From NCBI GenBank assembly GCA_002425405.1, contig DIME01000154.1:1-35287 (forward strand): DNA of 35,287 nucleotides, read 5' to 3'. The DNA is from Candidatus Accumulibacter vicinus (lineage in GTDB: Bacteria > Pseudomonadota > Gammaproteobacteria > Burkholderiales > Rhodocyclaceae). Shown here one piece after another: positions 23,850 to 33,300 of this stretch. Every line of letters starts with the position of its first letter. Positions within the stretch are counted from its first letter, which is position 1. Below the pieces are notes generated by a model. It searched no databases. It was given only the letters and a program-made list of their open reading frames with translations, and was not told where the DNA came from. The position numbers and the translations under genes were made by a program.

Positions 23850-24358
23850 GTCCGCAACGCCGGCAGCGGTTCGGCGCGCGGCACGAACTGCAGGGCCACG
23901 CCGTTGTTGCAGTAGCGCTTGCCGGTGGGCTTCGGACCGTCGTTGAAAACGTGCCCCTGATGACCGCTGCAGCGGGTGCAGTGGTACTCGGTGCGCGGAT
24001 AGATGAGTTTGAAGTCGGTCTTGGTGGCCACCGCTTCCGGCAGGGGTTGCCAGAAGCTGGGCCAGCCGGTACCGCTCTCGTATTTTGCCGAACTGTCGAA
24101 GAGCGGCAGGTAGCAGGCGGCACAGATGAAGGTGCCGTCGCGTTTCTCCTGGTTCAGTGGGCTCGTTCCAGGGCGTTCGGTATCTTCCTCGAAGAGCACG
24201 CGATAAGCGGGCAGCGGCAGCAGGGTGGCCCATTCGGCTTGCGATTTCCGCAGTTTGTTGCCGGCGGTCTCGCTGGCCCAGACCGGGCCGGGAGCGGCCA
24301 CAGGCAGGATGAAGGCGGAGATGCCGCCCAGCCATTTCAGTGATTGACGACGATCCAT
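23846..24358 (-). CDS. msrB: Peptide-methionine (R)-S-oxide reductase, Tat-like signal
   Basis: 170 residues. The N-terminus MDRRQSLKWLGGISAFILPV looks like a twin-arginine signal (RRQSLK with a moderate hydrophobic core, cut near VWA). The MsrB domain has both zinc pairs, C79/C82 (CAAC) and C127/C130 (CTRC), GTGWPSFW, SGHQGHVFNDGPKPTGKRYC and catalytic C150 in RYCNNG. It reduces the R-epimer of methionine sulfoxide. A zinc-bound, folded enzyme is consistent with Tat export. It is first in a two-gene operon with msrA and divergent from a Fur-family regulator 302 bases away. Confidence 0.92.
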   Translation of the reverse strand: MDRRQSLKWLGGISAFILPVAAPGPVWASETAGNKLRKSQAEWATLLPLPAYRVLFEEDTERPGTSPLNQEKRDGTFICAACYLPLFDSSAKYESGTGWPSFWQPLPEAVATKTDFKLIYPRTEYHCTRCSGHQGHVFNDGPKPTGKRYCNNGVALQFVPRAEPLPALRT

Positions 24359-24660
24359 GATGTTCTCCAGTAAAAACGGTTTGCGAATTCCCGCTGGCCA
24401 GGCTCAGTCGGGCATCAGTAACGTTCGGCCGAAATGCGCCGTGTCAGTTCCCCCAGGCCAGCGACCCGCCGGCGGACGCCTGACCTGGCGGAGCAGGGTA
24501 GGGCATCGAGGCTTTTCCTGGCGAAGGTTTGCTCTATGGTCGTTGGCCGGAGAAGAAACCTTACGCCCTTCTTCGCATCGCCAATCCTTGCCCTGGGGGT
24601 GACTCCCGACATTCGCAACGGTGTAGCCTCCATGGGCAGGCTGTGATTAAATTCGCAGCC
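24359..24660. other. Divergent promoter region msrB / Fur-family regulator
   Basis: 302 bases without a gene I can support; short frames on both strands show no family features. It must hold the promoters of msrBA and of the Fur-family gene. I found no clear Fur/Zur palindrome or strong -10/-35 pair by eye. Confidence 0.5.
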
Positions 24661-25116
24661 ATGATGCTTCCCCATGCCACCCCTGTCGAGACCGCGGCAG
24701 AAGCGGAAACCGCCGTCCTGCTGATTCGCCGCACGGGTGCGCGCGCCACCCCGGCGCGGGTACGGGTCCTGCAACTGCTGCGCGCTGCGCCGGCAGCGCT
24801 GACCCATCACCAGATCGAGCAGGCGCTCGGTGATCTGGCCATCGATCGGGTGACGCTCTATCGGGTGCTCGACTGGCTGGTCGAGAGCGGAATCGCGCAC
24901 CGCACGACCGATGCCCAGCGGACGTTCCGCTATTCGCTCGCCGCCGGCGGTGAGCATGCCGCACATACCCATTTCCGCTGCGAAGACTGCGGGCGGGTGT
25001 TCTGCCTCGACGCTGCTCCGCCGGTGCCACCCAGCCTGCCGGAAGGCTTCTGCCTGTCGCGCATCGAACTCGATCTTTGTGGACGTTGTGCCGAGTGTAC
25101 CGGCGAACGCCGATGA
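24661..25116 (+). CDS. Fur-family transcriptional regulator
   Basis: 151 residues from ATG 24661 (an in-frame GTG lies six codons earlier; neither has a strong Shine-Dalgarno). The winged helix reads ATPARVRVLQLLRA, then THHQIEQALGDLAIDRVTLYRVLDWL (recognition helix), wing FRYSL. The dimerisation domain has HTHFRCEDCGRVFCL (C107, C110) and a final CGRCAEC (C140, C143), the structural zinc site. Fur, Zur and PerR cannot be told apart reliably; the position beside msrBA would suit a peroxide sensor and the short length with HTHFRCEDC resembles Zur-like members. The gene end overlaps no other; the DOMON-like gene follows 19 bases later. Confidence 0.87.
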   Translation: MMLPHATPVETAAEAETAVLLIRRTGARATPARVRVLQLLRAAPAALTHHQIEQALGDLAIDRVTLYRVLDWLVESGIAHRTTDAQRTFRYSLAAGGEHAAHTHFRCEDCGRVFCLDAAPPVPPSLPEGFCLSRIELDLCGRCAECTGERR

Positions 25117-25135
25117 ACCCTGTCGCATTCCTTCG

Positions 25136-25717
25136 ATGTTTCCAGGCGAATTCACGCTGACCCTGCGTCGCCATCCGGCAACCCCTGCCCCGGTGGTGCG
25201 CATGATCGAAGTGCATGCGGCGCGTGCCGCCGATGGAGGCATTGCGCTGGCCTACTGCCTGCGCGGTGACCTGGCCCGCCTGCGGATTCCGGCGCCACGG
25301 CCCCCCGAAGCTGCCGATGGACTCTGGGAGCACACCTGTTTCGAGGCCTTCGTCGGTGTCCTGGGCGAGGCGGGCTACCACGAGTTCAACTTTTCGCCGT
25401 CGGGTCAATGGGCGGCGTATGCGTTTTCCGGCTACCGCCAGCGCGACGACAGTCGGACCCTGCTGGTACCGCCGCAGATCACCGCCAGACTGTTCGCCGG
25501 CCGGCTGGAACTCGAAGCCGTCATCGCCGCCGCCGTGCTGCCGCCGCGAGCCGCCACGGCAACGCTGCAGATCGGTCTGTCCGCCGTTGTCGAAGCCGAC
25601 GACCTCATCGACGGCAGCCATAGCTACTGGGCCTTGCATCATCCGGCGGCCTTGCCCGATTTTCACCACCGCGACGGTTTTGCCCTCGAACTGGCGCCAG
25701 CGCACGAGTCAAGCTGA
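25136..25717 (+). CDS. DOMON-like domain protein
   Basis: 193 residues from ATG 25136; no good Shine-Dalgarno is seen, and translation may be coupled to the Fur gene ending 19 bases before. Beta-sandwich pattern: IEVHAARAADGGIALAYCLRG, LWEHTCFEAFVG, YHEFNFSPSGQWAAYAF-like strands and LQIGLSAVVE, SYWALHHPA near the end. This fits the 'DOMON-like' proteins of proteobacteria, which share the carbohydrate-binding module 9 fold. There is no signal peptide, so it is cytosolic. It is usually found directly before a DUF1343 gene, as here (12-base gap), suggesting a shared role in sugar or muropeptide handling. Confidence 0.78.
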   Translation: MFPGEFTLTLRRHPATPAPVVRMIEVHAARAADGGIALAYCLRGDLARLRIPAPRPPEAADGLWEHTCFEAFVGVLGEAGYHEFNFSPSGQWAAYAFSGYRQRDDSRTLLVPPQITARLFAGRLELEAVIAAAVLPPRAATATLQIGLSAVVEADDLIDGSHSYWALHHPAALPDFHHRDGFALELAPAHESS

Positions 25718-25728
25718 AGGAATCCAGA

Positions 25729-26940
25729 ATGCCCGCCCTGCAGTTCGGACTCGATCGTCTGCTCACCGACCCGGCCTTGCGCCGGCCCCTGCGCGGCCGT
25801 CGTCTGGCCCTGCTGGCACATCCGGCGTCGGTCAGCGCCGATCTGAGGCATGCCCTCGACGCCCTGGCCGCCCTGCCCGATCTGCAGCTCACCGCAGCCT
25901 TCGGCCCGCAGCATGGCTTGCGCGGCGACAAGCAGGACAACATGGTCGAGTCGCCGGAGTTTCTCGACCCGCTGCACCACATTCCGGTATTCAGCCTGTA
26001 CGGCGCCGTGCGGCGGCCGACGCCGGCGATGATGGCGACTTTCGACGTGCTGCTGGTCGACCTGCAGGACCTCGGCTGCCGCATCTACACCTTCATCACC
26101 ACCTTGCGCTACGTGCTCGAAGCCGCGGCCGAACACGGCAAGGCGGTATGGATTCTCGATCGCCCGAATCCGGCGGGACGTCCGCTCGAGGGACTGCTGC
26201 TGCGTCCCGGCTGGGAGAGCTTCGTCGGCGCCGGGCCACTGCCGATGCGGCACGGTCTGACGATGGGCGAACTCGCCGGCTGGTTCATCAGCCGCCTCGC
26301 GCTCGACCTGGACTGGACGCTGATCCCCATGCAGGGCTGGCTCCCCGAGGCGGCACCCGGCTACGGCTGGCCGCTCGGCGAGCGCTGCTGGATCAACCCC
26401 AGCCCGAACGCCTCGAACCTGTCGATGGCGCGTTGTTATGCCGGCACGGTGATGCTCGAAGGCAGCACGCTCTCCGAAGGCCGTGGCACGACGCGTCCGC
26501 TGGAGCTTTTTGGCGCGCCAGACATCGACGCGCGCCAGTTGCTGCTGACCATGGAGGCGCTCGCAGGGCACTGGCTGCAGGGCTGCCGACTGCGCGAATG
26601 CTGGTTTGAACCGACTTTCCACAAACACGCCGGGCAGCTCTGCCACGGCGTGCAGATCCATGTCGACGATGGCTGCTACCAACCCGCCCGTTTCCGCCCT
26701 TGGCGCCTGCAGAGCCTGGCTTTCAAGGCGCTGCGGCAACTGCAGCCGGACTATCCACTGTGGCGCGATTTTGCCTACGAATACGAATTCGATCGCTTGG
26801 CCATCGACCTGATCAACGGTTCGCCCTTGCTGCGCGAGTGGGTCGATGACCCGACCGCGACGCCGGCCGACCTCGACGCTCTCTGCCGCAGCGACGAGGA
26901 GGCCTGGGCGCAGGCGCGTCAGGAATTCCTGCGATATTGA
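25729..26940 (+). CDS. DUF1343 / NamZ-family exo-N-acetylmuramidase-like protein
   Basis: 403 residues, full length for the family. AAGGA precedes ATG. Signature motifs run in order: RLALLAHPASV, AAFGPQHGLRGDKQDNM, VFSLYG, DVLLVDLQDLGCRIYTFITT, ILDRPNPAGR, PMRHGLTMGELA, NPSPNASNLSMARCYAGTV, EGSTLSEGRGTTRPLELFGAP. The characterised member NamZ of Bacillus subtilis removes terminal N-acetylmuramic acid from the non-reducing end of peptidoglycan fragments and is secreted. This copy has no signal peptide, so it should act in the cytosol on imported or recycled muropeptides, or on another substrate. Confidence 0.87.
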   Translation: MPALQFGLDRLLTDPALRRPLRGRRLALLAHPASVSADLRHALDALAALPDLQLTAAFGPQHGLRGDKQDNMVESPEFLDPLHHIPVFSLYGAVRRPTPAMMATFDVLLVDLQDLGCRIYTFITTLRYVLEAAAEHGKAVWILDRPNPAGRPLEGLLLRPGWESFVGAGPLPMRHGLTMGELAGWFISRLALDLDWTLIPMQGWLPEAAPGYGWPLGERCWINPSPNASNLSMARCYAGTVMLEGSTLSEGRGTTRPLELFGAPDIDARQLLLTMEALAGHWLQGCRLRECWFEPTFHKHAGQLCHGVQIHVDDGCYQPARFRPWRLQSLAFKALRQLQPDYPLWRDFAYEYEFDRLAIDLINGSPLLREWVDDPTATPADLDALCRSDEEAWAQARQEFLRY

Positions 26941-27127
26941 ACCGGGTCGCTCGCCCACGGGGAGTACGACCGGCGTGCACGGTCGGCCAGGCGGTTCGGC
27001 GCAGATGATCTTTCACGGCGCGGTGATCTTTCGATGAGGATTCGGGGATGAGAGCTGCCTATCATCGGCCGGGCGAGTCCGCTGCGCGGGCTCGTTCCCC
27101 CCGGCCACATCCTACAGGAGAACCCTC

Positions 27128-27937
27128 ATGTACCATACGCATTGCACCATGGCCCGCCTCAGCGTCGCTGCCGCCGCGCTCGCCCTCTGTACCACGGCCG
27201 GCGCGGCGCATCTCAACGTCGTCGTGAAGGTCGAAAACCTGGCGCCGACCAACAGCATCAGCTTCGCCCCGCTGCATTTCGGCTTCAACAATGGCCGCTT
27301 CGACGCTTTCGACAACGGCGCGGTGGCCACGGCGCCGATCATCTCGGTCGCCGAAGGCGGCAGCGGCTCGGCCTGGCAACCGGCATTCGCGGCCGCCGAT
27401 CCGACGGCGACGCGCGGCACGATCGGCGGCCTGCTGCAGCCAGGGGAAAGCCGCAGCCGCCGCTTCCTGGTCGATCCCCTGCTGAACCCCTTCTTCACCT
27501 TTGCTGCGATGGTCGTGCCGAGCAACGACTTTTTCATCGGCAACGATTCGCCGACCCGTTTCCGCTTGTTCGACGCCGCCGGCCATCTCCTGATCGCCTC
27601 GATCGGCCAGAAGGCCAGCGACCTCTGGGACGCCGGCTCCGAGCTGTTCGATCCGGCGGCGGCGGCCTTCGTCGGCAACAATGACCTGCGCACGCCGCAG
27701 AACGGCGTCGTCCGCTTCGACTTCGCCGAGCTTGCGGGTTTCAACGGACTGACGACGGGTGCCGGCTATGTGTTCAACAGCGCGCTCACCGCCGATTCCG
27801 ATGTCTATCGAATCAGCTTCGCGGTCGTCCCCGAGCCCGAAACCGCTGTGCTGATCGCCGTCGGTCTGTTCGCCGTCGCCGGGGCTTCCCGTCGGCGCCG
27901 CGGCCAGTCGTCGGCGTCCGCGCTCGCGCCGGCGTGA
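27128..27937 (+). CDS. Spondin-domain PEP-CTERM protein
   Basis: 269 residues. AGGAG lies upstream of the ATG. The signal peptide lies at about residues 8-27 (MARLSVAAAALALCTTAGA). The mature part VVVKVENLAPTNSISFAPLH with LQPGESRSRRF and AMVVPSNDFFIGND is the spondin_N-type beta sandwich seen in many exported bacterial proteins. The exosortase tag is canonical: VVPEPETA, hydrophobic VLIAVGLFAVAGA, then SRRRRG, followed by a short Ala/Ser tail. Likely a matrix or surface protein. No sigma-54 box is visible upstream, unlike the PEP-CTERM gene at 6929-8155. A two-component system follows 67 bases later. Confidence 0.85.
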   Translation: MYHTHCTMARLSVAAAALALCTTAGAAHLNVVVKVENLAPTNSISFAPLHFGFNNGRFDAFDNGAVATAPIISVAEGGSGSAWQPAFAAADPTATRGTIGGLLQPGESRSRRFLVDPLLNPFFTFAAMVVPSNDFFIGNDSPTRFRLFDAAGHLLIASIGQKASDLWDAGSELFDPAAAAFVGNNDLRTPQNGVVRFDFAELAGFNGLTTGAGYVFNSALTADSDVYRISFAVVPEPETAVLIAVGLFAVAGASRRRRGQSSASALAPA

Positions 27938-28004
27938 AACCGGGCATCGTCCTGCCGCCGCCGGAGGTGCGCCGGCGCCGTTCCCGCGCCTTGCCGTTCG
28001 TCCG

Positions 28005-28706
28005 ATGAACGAGCAACTGCTGCTGGTCGAGGACGACGACGCGATCGCCGCCGCGCTGCGTCTGCACCTCGAAGAGGCCGGCTATCGCCTGCATCGCGAG
28101 TCCGACGGCTTGCAGGCGATGGCGGCGATCGATCGCCAGCGCTGGGACATGGTCCTGCTCGACCTGATGCTGCCCGGCGCCGACGGTTGGGACGTCTGCC
28201 GTCACCTGCGGGCGCAGCACGCGGATGTGCCGGTGATCATGCTCAGCGCCCGTTCGGCCGAGGCGCACCGTATTCTGGGCCTCGAACTCGGGGCCGACGA
28301 TTACCTCGCCAAGCCGTTCTCGATGCTCGAACTGGTGGCGCGCGTGCGGGCACTCCTGCGACGTATCGAGCAATTGCGTTCGTCGCCGGCGCCGGCATCG
28401 GAATTGCGCTTTGGACCCTTCCGGCTCGATACCCTTCGCCGCGAACTGCTGCGCGGCGCCGAAACCGTTCCACTGACCCTGCGCGAATTCGACCTGCTGT
28501 ACTTCCTGGTCCGTCATCCGGGCCGCGCCTTCAGTCGCGGCGAACTGCTGCAGCGCGTCTGGGGCGCCGCTTTCGACGGTTACGAACACACCGTGAATTC
28601 GCATATCAACCGCCTGCGGACCAAGATCGAGGACGACCCGCGCGACCCGCGCCGGATCGTCACCGTCTGGGGCGTCGGCTACCGCTTTGAAGAGACGCCC
28701 GCGTGA
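28005..28706 (+). CDS. OmpR/PhoB-family response regulator
   Basis: 233 residues. The receiver domain has acidic pocket E9/D10/D11, phosphoacceptor D53 in VLLDLMLPG, S81 and K103 (GADDYLAKPF). The winged-helix DNA-binding domain (about 130-230) has LTLREFDLLYFLVRHPGRAF, RGELLQRVWG, VNSHINRLRTKIEDDPRDPR and VWGVGYRF. It is a transcription factor; its targets are not visible. Its TGA overlaps the GTG of the kinase gene (GTGA), so the two are translated together. Confidence 0.93.
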   Translation: MNEQLLLVEDDDAIAAALRLHLEEAGYRLHRESDGLQAMAAIDRQRWDMVLLDLMLPGADGWDVCRHLRAQHADVPVIMLSARSAEAHRILGLELGADDYLAKPFSMLELVARVRALLRRIEQLRSSPAPASELRFGPFRLDTLRRELLRGAETVPLTLREFDLLYFLVRHPGRAFSRGELLQRVWGAAFDGYEHTVNSHINRLRTKIEDDPRDPRRIVTVWGVGYRFEETPA

Positions 28707-30196
28707 TCGCTGCCCGCTCCTTCACCACCCGCCTGACGCTGGCCCTGGCGCTGCTGCTCGTCGCCTACGGTGCGCTGGTCGGCGTGCTCGGCCGGCACGT
28801 CGCCGTGGAGCACGAGCAGGAATCGCTGCAGCGCCTGTCGCATGGACTGGCCAGGCACATCGTCGAGCACTGGCCGGAGATCACCCTGACCGACCCCGAT
28901 CAGGCGGATCGCGCCGCGCGCGCGGAACTGCTGTCGATGCTGATGGTGGTCAACCCGGGTATCCAGGTCTATGTGCTCGACGCCGACGGCCGCGTCCAGG
29001 CGTACATCGGCGAACCCGGGATGGTTCGGCAGGAACAGGTCGACCTGCAGGCGGTGCGCAACTTTCTGGCCGGTGCCGCCCTGCCGCTGCGCGGCACCGA
29101 CCCGATGGGCTCGGGCATGGCGCGCATCTTCAGCGCCGCGATGTTTCCGCCGCGCCCCACCGATACGCGCCCGCCGGGTTACCTTTACGTCATTCTCGAC
29201 GGCCAGGCGCGCGAACAGGTGGCCGGGCAGTTGAGCCTGCGCCGAGTCTGGCAGGGCGCGGGTGTCGTCGCCGCGGTCGGCCTGCTGGTGACGCTGCTGC
29301 TCGGTGTCTTTGCCTTCCGTCGCCTGACGCTGCCCCTGCATCGCCTGGCTGGCCGCCTGCGCGACTACTCGCTGCGGACGCTGCACGCCGCCGACGCCCG
29401 GCGCGACCGCTCGCCGATCAGCGGCGACGAAGTCAGCGCCATCGCCGCAGCCTTTGCCGAGATGACGCAGCGTATCGAGGCGCAGACGGCGCGCGAACAA
29501 CAGCAGGCAAGCGCGCACCGCGAGATGATGGCCAGCGTCGCGCACGATCTGCGGACGCCCCTGACGGCGCTGCACGGCCACCTCGAAGCGATGGCCGGCA
29601 AGACGCCCGCCGAGCCGGGACGCTGCGATCGCCTGCTGGCCGCGGCGCTGGCGCAGAGCGACAAGGTACGCCGCCTGTCGCAGCAGTTGTTCGAGCTGGC
29701 GGCGCTGCAGTCCACCGACCAGGTGCTGCACTGCGAGCGTTTCCGGCTCGACGAACTGGTCACCGATGCCGTGCAGAAGTTCGATCTCGGCGACGGGCCG
29801 CCGCCGGTCACGCTGCACGGTGCGGCGCCGGGGCCCCTGGAACTCGACGGCGATCTGCAGCTCATCGAGCGCGCGCTGAGCAACCTGATCGACAACGCCA
29901 TGCGGCACGCCCCCGGCGCCGCGCCGGTGCGCGTCAGTCTGCGGCAGGCCGGCGGAAAAGCCGAAGTGCTGATCGAGGACGCGGGCCCCGGCCTACCCGA
30001 AGAACTGCTCGACCGCCTCGAACAGGGTCAGTCGCTGCGCGATCCGCCGGTCAGGCGAAGCAGCGGCGGCATCGGCGGCCTGGGCCTGGCGATCGCCCAA
30101 CGCGTCGCCGCGCTGCACGGCGGCAGCCTGCAAGCACTGGCGTCGCCGCATGGGGGCACGCGGCTCTGCCTGGCCCTGCCGCTCGCTGCTCCATGA
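28703..30196 (+). CDS. Sensor histidine kinase
   Basis: 497 residues, GTG start within GTGA. The first membrane helix is at about 10-31, a periplasmic sensor of about 150 residues (32-183) has no recognised fold, and the second helix is at about 185-206. A HAMP region (about 205-262) is followed by the dimerisation/phosphoacceptor helix ASVAHDLRTPLTAL (H281). The ATPase domain has NLIDNAMRHA (N box), EDAGPGLPEE (G1), GGIGGLGLAIAQRVAALHGG (G2) and a final GTRLCLALPL. It is intact and presumably phosphorylates the upstream regulator. The signal is unknown. Confidence 0.93.
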   Translation: MIAARSFTTRLTLALALLLVAYGALVGVLGRHVAVEHEQESLQRLSHGLARHIVEHWPEITLTDPDQADRAARAELLSMLMVVNPGIQVYVLDADGRVQAYIGEPGMVRQEQVDLQAVRNFLAGAALPLRGTDPMGSGMARIFSAAMFPPRPTDTRPPGYLYVILDGQAREQVAGQLSLRRVWQGAGVVAAVGLLVTLLLGVFAFRRLTLPLHRLAGRLRDYSLRTLHAADARRDRSPISGDEVSAIAAAFAEMTQRIEAQTAREQQQASAHREMMASVAHDLRTPLTALHGHLEAMAGKTPAEPGRCDRLLAAALAQSDKVRRLSQQLFELAALQSTDQVLHCERFRLDELVTDAVQKFDLGDGPPPVTLHGAAPGPLELDGDLQLIERALSNLIDNAMRHAPGAAPVRVSLRQAGGKAEVLIEDAGPGLPEELLDRLEQGQSLRDPPVRRSSGGIGGLGLAIAQRVAALHGGSLQALASPHGGTRLCLALPLAAP

Positions 30197-30361
30197 ACTG
30201 TGCGCTCATCATCCGGAACCTCGCCCAATCCTCCTCGCCATGACTGAGCACCGGCAGGACACCCTGAAAATCCACGGCCTTCCCGTCCTGCTTCCCGACA
30301 GACAGCGGAGCGCCTACCGTTGATCGCAGCAAGACCCGCAAAAAAATTTCGCGCGCCCGGC

Positions 30362-30384
30362 AAAAACGCCGCTGCGCGGCGTTT
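30362..30384 (-). terminator. Terminator of the TIR-NACHT gene
   Basis: AAACGCCGC/GCGGCGTTT is a 9-bp stem with a 3-base loop, followed on the minus strand by five T. The outermost base falls in the stop codon. It could also end transcripts from the histidine kinase on the plus strand. Confidence 0.7.
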
Positions 30385-33300
30385 CAGAGTGGCAGTGAAC
30401 CCGTGTTGACAGAGATCAGAGATTCAGTGGTCAGCGCTTCAGGATGGGGGAGACACCCCCACACCCGAAAGCCGACAAGGCCGTAGCGGTCGCCGGGGGG
30501 GGAGTGGTAGCGGTAGGCACAACGCGCGAGGTCACGGCCGTAGTCCCACGAGCCGCCGCGCAGCACGCGCGGGACCGCATCGACCGCCGGATCTTCGCGC
30601 CCGGAATTGGGCACATAGGGGTAGGGTTCAGGGGCGCTGCTCGTCCATTCCCAGACATTGCCGCTGAGGTCGGCGACGCCTTCCGGGGTATCGCCGCCAG
30701 GGAAAACGCCCACCGGCGTCGTGCCACGGATATGGCTCTCGAAGGTGTTGCCGCGCGCCGGGTCGAAATCGTCGCCCCAGGCGTAACGCCGTCCCGTCAA
30801 CCCGCGCGCCGCGGCTTCCCATTCGGCTTCGCTCGGCAGCCGCCAGAGCAGCCCGCTCTGCGCCGACAGCCAGGCACAGTAGGCGCGCGCTTCGTGCCAG
30901 CAGATGCCGACCACCGGCTGGGTTGGTTCGTTGTACGCCGGGTCGTTCCACCAGCGGGGCTCGGTTTGCCGGCCAGAAGGGATCTTCTCATCGAGCAGGC
31001 TCTCGAATTCGGCCTCCGACATCGCCAGGTATTTCTCATAGTTCGCGGCCGCCAACGGGTTGACTCTGCCGTCGTCGACCATCCGCCGGTACTCTTCCGG
31101 GTTGTCGCGGATCCACTGCAGGTTGTCGCGCCCTCTCTGCTTTATGCCGTCCGCGGTCCCCTCGCCGCTTCGCCAGCGCCGGGCCGCTGCGGTCTCCCAC
31201 CAGCGCTCGTCGTCGTAGCCGCCGGCGGCGATGAACAGCCGCCATTCGGCGTTGGTCACCGGGAAGCGGGCGAGGTGGACAGCGGCGACTTCGACGCCAT
31301 GCGCCGGCGCCTCTTCCGGGTAAATGCCTTCGTCGCTGCCGATGGGGTAAGTTCCCGCTTCGAGGGCGACCAGCGGCGGCAACAGATACTCGCCGAGCGG
31401 GCCACGGCGCCGTTCGAAGCGCGGGTCGCCCAATTCGCCGAGCGCGCGGGTGGCGGCGATGCGCGCGCGCAGGTCGGCGGCCGGGTCGCGGCTGCGCTCG
31501 ACCAGCGCCTGCTGCAGGCGCTCGCGCAAGGCCGGCGAGACGGCGACGTCGGGCTGCGCGGCGCAGCGGCCGGCGAGCGGCAGGTTGACGGCGATCAGCG
31601 CGCTGATGAAGTCTTCCGGGATCGGTGCGAGCGCCGCGGCAAGCACGAAGGTCTCCTCCCAGCCGGTGGTCGGTGCCTCGGGCAGCGGGTCGGCGACGGC
31701 CAGACCGGCGAGCACTTCGGCGAGGCTCGGCGAGATCTCCGCCGCGCGCCAGGCGGTGGCGACGAGCTGGGGCGGCGCCTGGCTGGCGATCGCGCGCGCG
31801 GCGAAGTATTCCTGCAGCAGTTGATGGACGAAAAAGACATCGTCGAACTGCACTTCGATGACATGCAGCGCGACGCCGGCGCGCAGCAGGTCTTCGGCGC
31901 AGGGGCCACCGAGCAGCGCCAGCGCGTCGTCGTAGGGCGCGCGCACGCGCGACGCCTGGCCCGGTGCGCGCCGCGCCTGCAGCGCGTGCGCGAGGCGGGC
32001 GAGCGCCGGTAGCAGCGGGCCACGTTCGGGCAGCTCGTTGGCGTTGCGCCAGGCGTGCTGGATGACGCGCTCGTGGTCGCGCCGGTCGAGCAGGCCGCCG
32101 GGGCGAAAGCGCGGGTTGCCGGCTTCGATCTCGCGCGCCAGCGCCTGGCGGACGAAGCCGCTGAACAGCGCGGCGCGGCCGTGCAGCGCCGGACGGCCGT
32201 CGCCGGCCTGGGCGAGCAGCAATTTGAGGTAGAACGGCGAGCGGAAGAGGTCGAGCTGCGGCGTTCCTCGCAGTTGCCGCCAGAGCGCCGGGCCACGTTC
32301 GGCGCTGTACAGCGTCAGGAACTGCTCGACCTGGGTGTCGGACAGCGCTTCGATGCGCACGTGCGGCACCGGCAGTTCGGGCGTCGACAGCGAGGCGCTG
32401 TAGTCGAGGCTGCGGCACGAGAAGAGCGCGCGCGTGCCGGCACCGCGGTGCGCGAGTTCGGCGAGGAAGTCGCGCCAGAGCGCGATCCGTTCGCGGTAGT
32501 CGGCTTCGTCGGTGTGCGGGATTTCGTTGACCGCGTCGAGCAGCAGGACGAGCCGGCCGCTGGCGAGCAGTTCGGCGAACGCCGGCAGTTGCGGTTGGCG
32601 ATGCGCCCATTCGCGCGCCAGCCACTCGTGCGGCGTCGGCAGCGCTTCGCCGGGACGTGGCGGCCGGTAGCGGCTGAGCTGGACGAAGAAGTTGAAGCGC
32701 GCCGGCTCGGCTTCGCCGGCGCGCAGCGCGTCGAGCGCGAGGTCGAGTTCGAGCCGGCGCAGCAGCGTGCTCTTGCCGCAGCCGGGCGGGCCGAGCAGCA
32801 CTAGCGCGGCGTCGCTCGCTTCGCCGAGGATCTCGCGCAGGTCGTCGAAGGACTTCGGCTGCGCCTGCCAGCGCGTTCCTTGCGCGTCCGGGCCCAGGTC
32901 GAGCAGCAGCGTCAGGCGCGTGAAGCGCTTGTCGAGCGCGTAGCGCGCCTGCGACCATTCGGCGATGCGCGCCAGGCGGTATTCTTCGAAGCTGCGCGGC
33001 GAGTGGCGGAGGATTTCCTGCAGCGCGCTTTCGGGCAGGGCTGGTGGTCCGCCGGCGAGCAGCGTTTCGCGGAACATGCGCAAGGGCGGCGGCAGGCCGG
33101 GGAAGGCGGGTGCTGCGGCCGTTGGCGGTGCAGCGCGGCCGGGGTAGCCGGGCGCGGCCGTGGGTTTGGGCCGTTGCGCGCCGACCTCGGTGAGGAGCTT
33201 CTGCTTCGCCGCCGCTTCGTCGAGCCCGACCAGATCGAGGTAGATCGTGCTCGCGAGCAGGCCTTCCGGCCGGCAATCGGCGACCCGCACCGGCAACAGC

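Noticed and set aside
24434..24646. Short plus-strand frame upstream of the Fur gene
   Set aside because: No ribosome site, no recognisable fold, and it ends just before the Fur start; treated as promoter region.
28687..30243. 518-codon plus-strand frame overlapping the histidine kinase
   Set aside because: An Arg-rich out-of-frame shadow. The kinase frame has all H, N and G boxes.
30440..30560. Possible diversity-generating retroelement variable region at the FGE end
   Set aside because: FGE-like ends are known DGR targets, but no reverse transcriptase and no second template copy of this end is in the window, and the codons are not enriched for AAY. The 67-bp duplicate is at the start of the domain instead.
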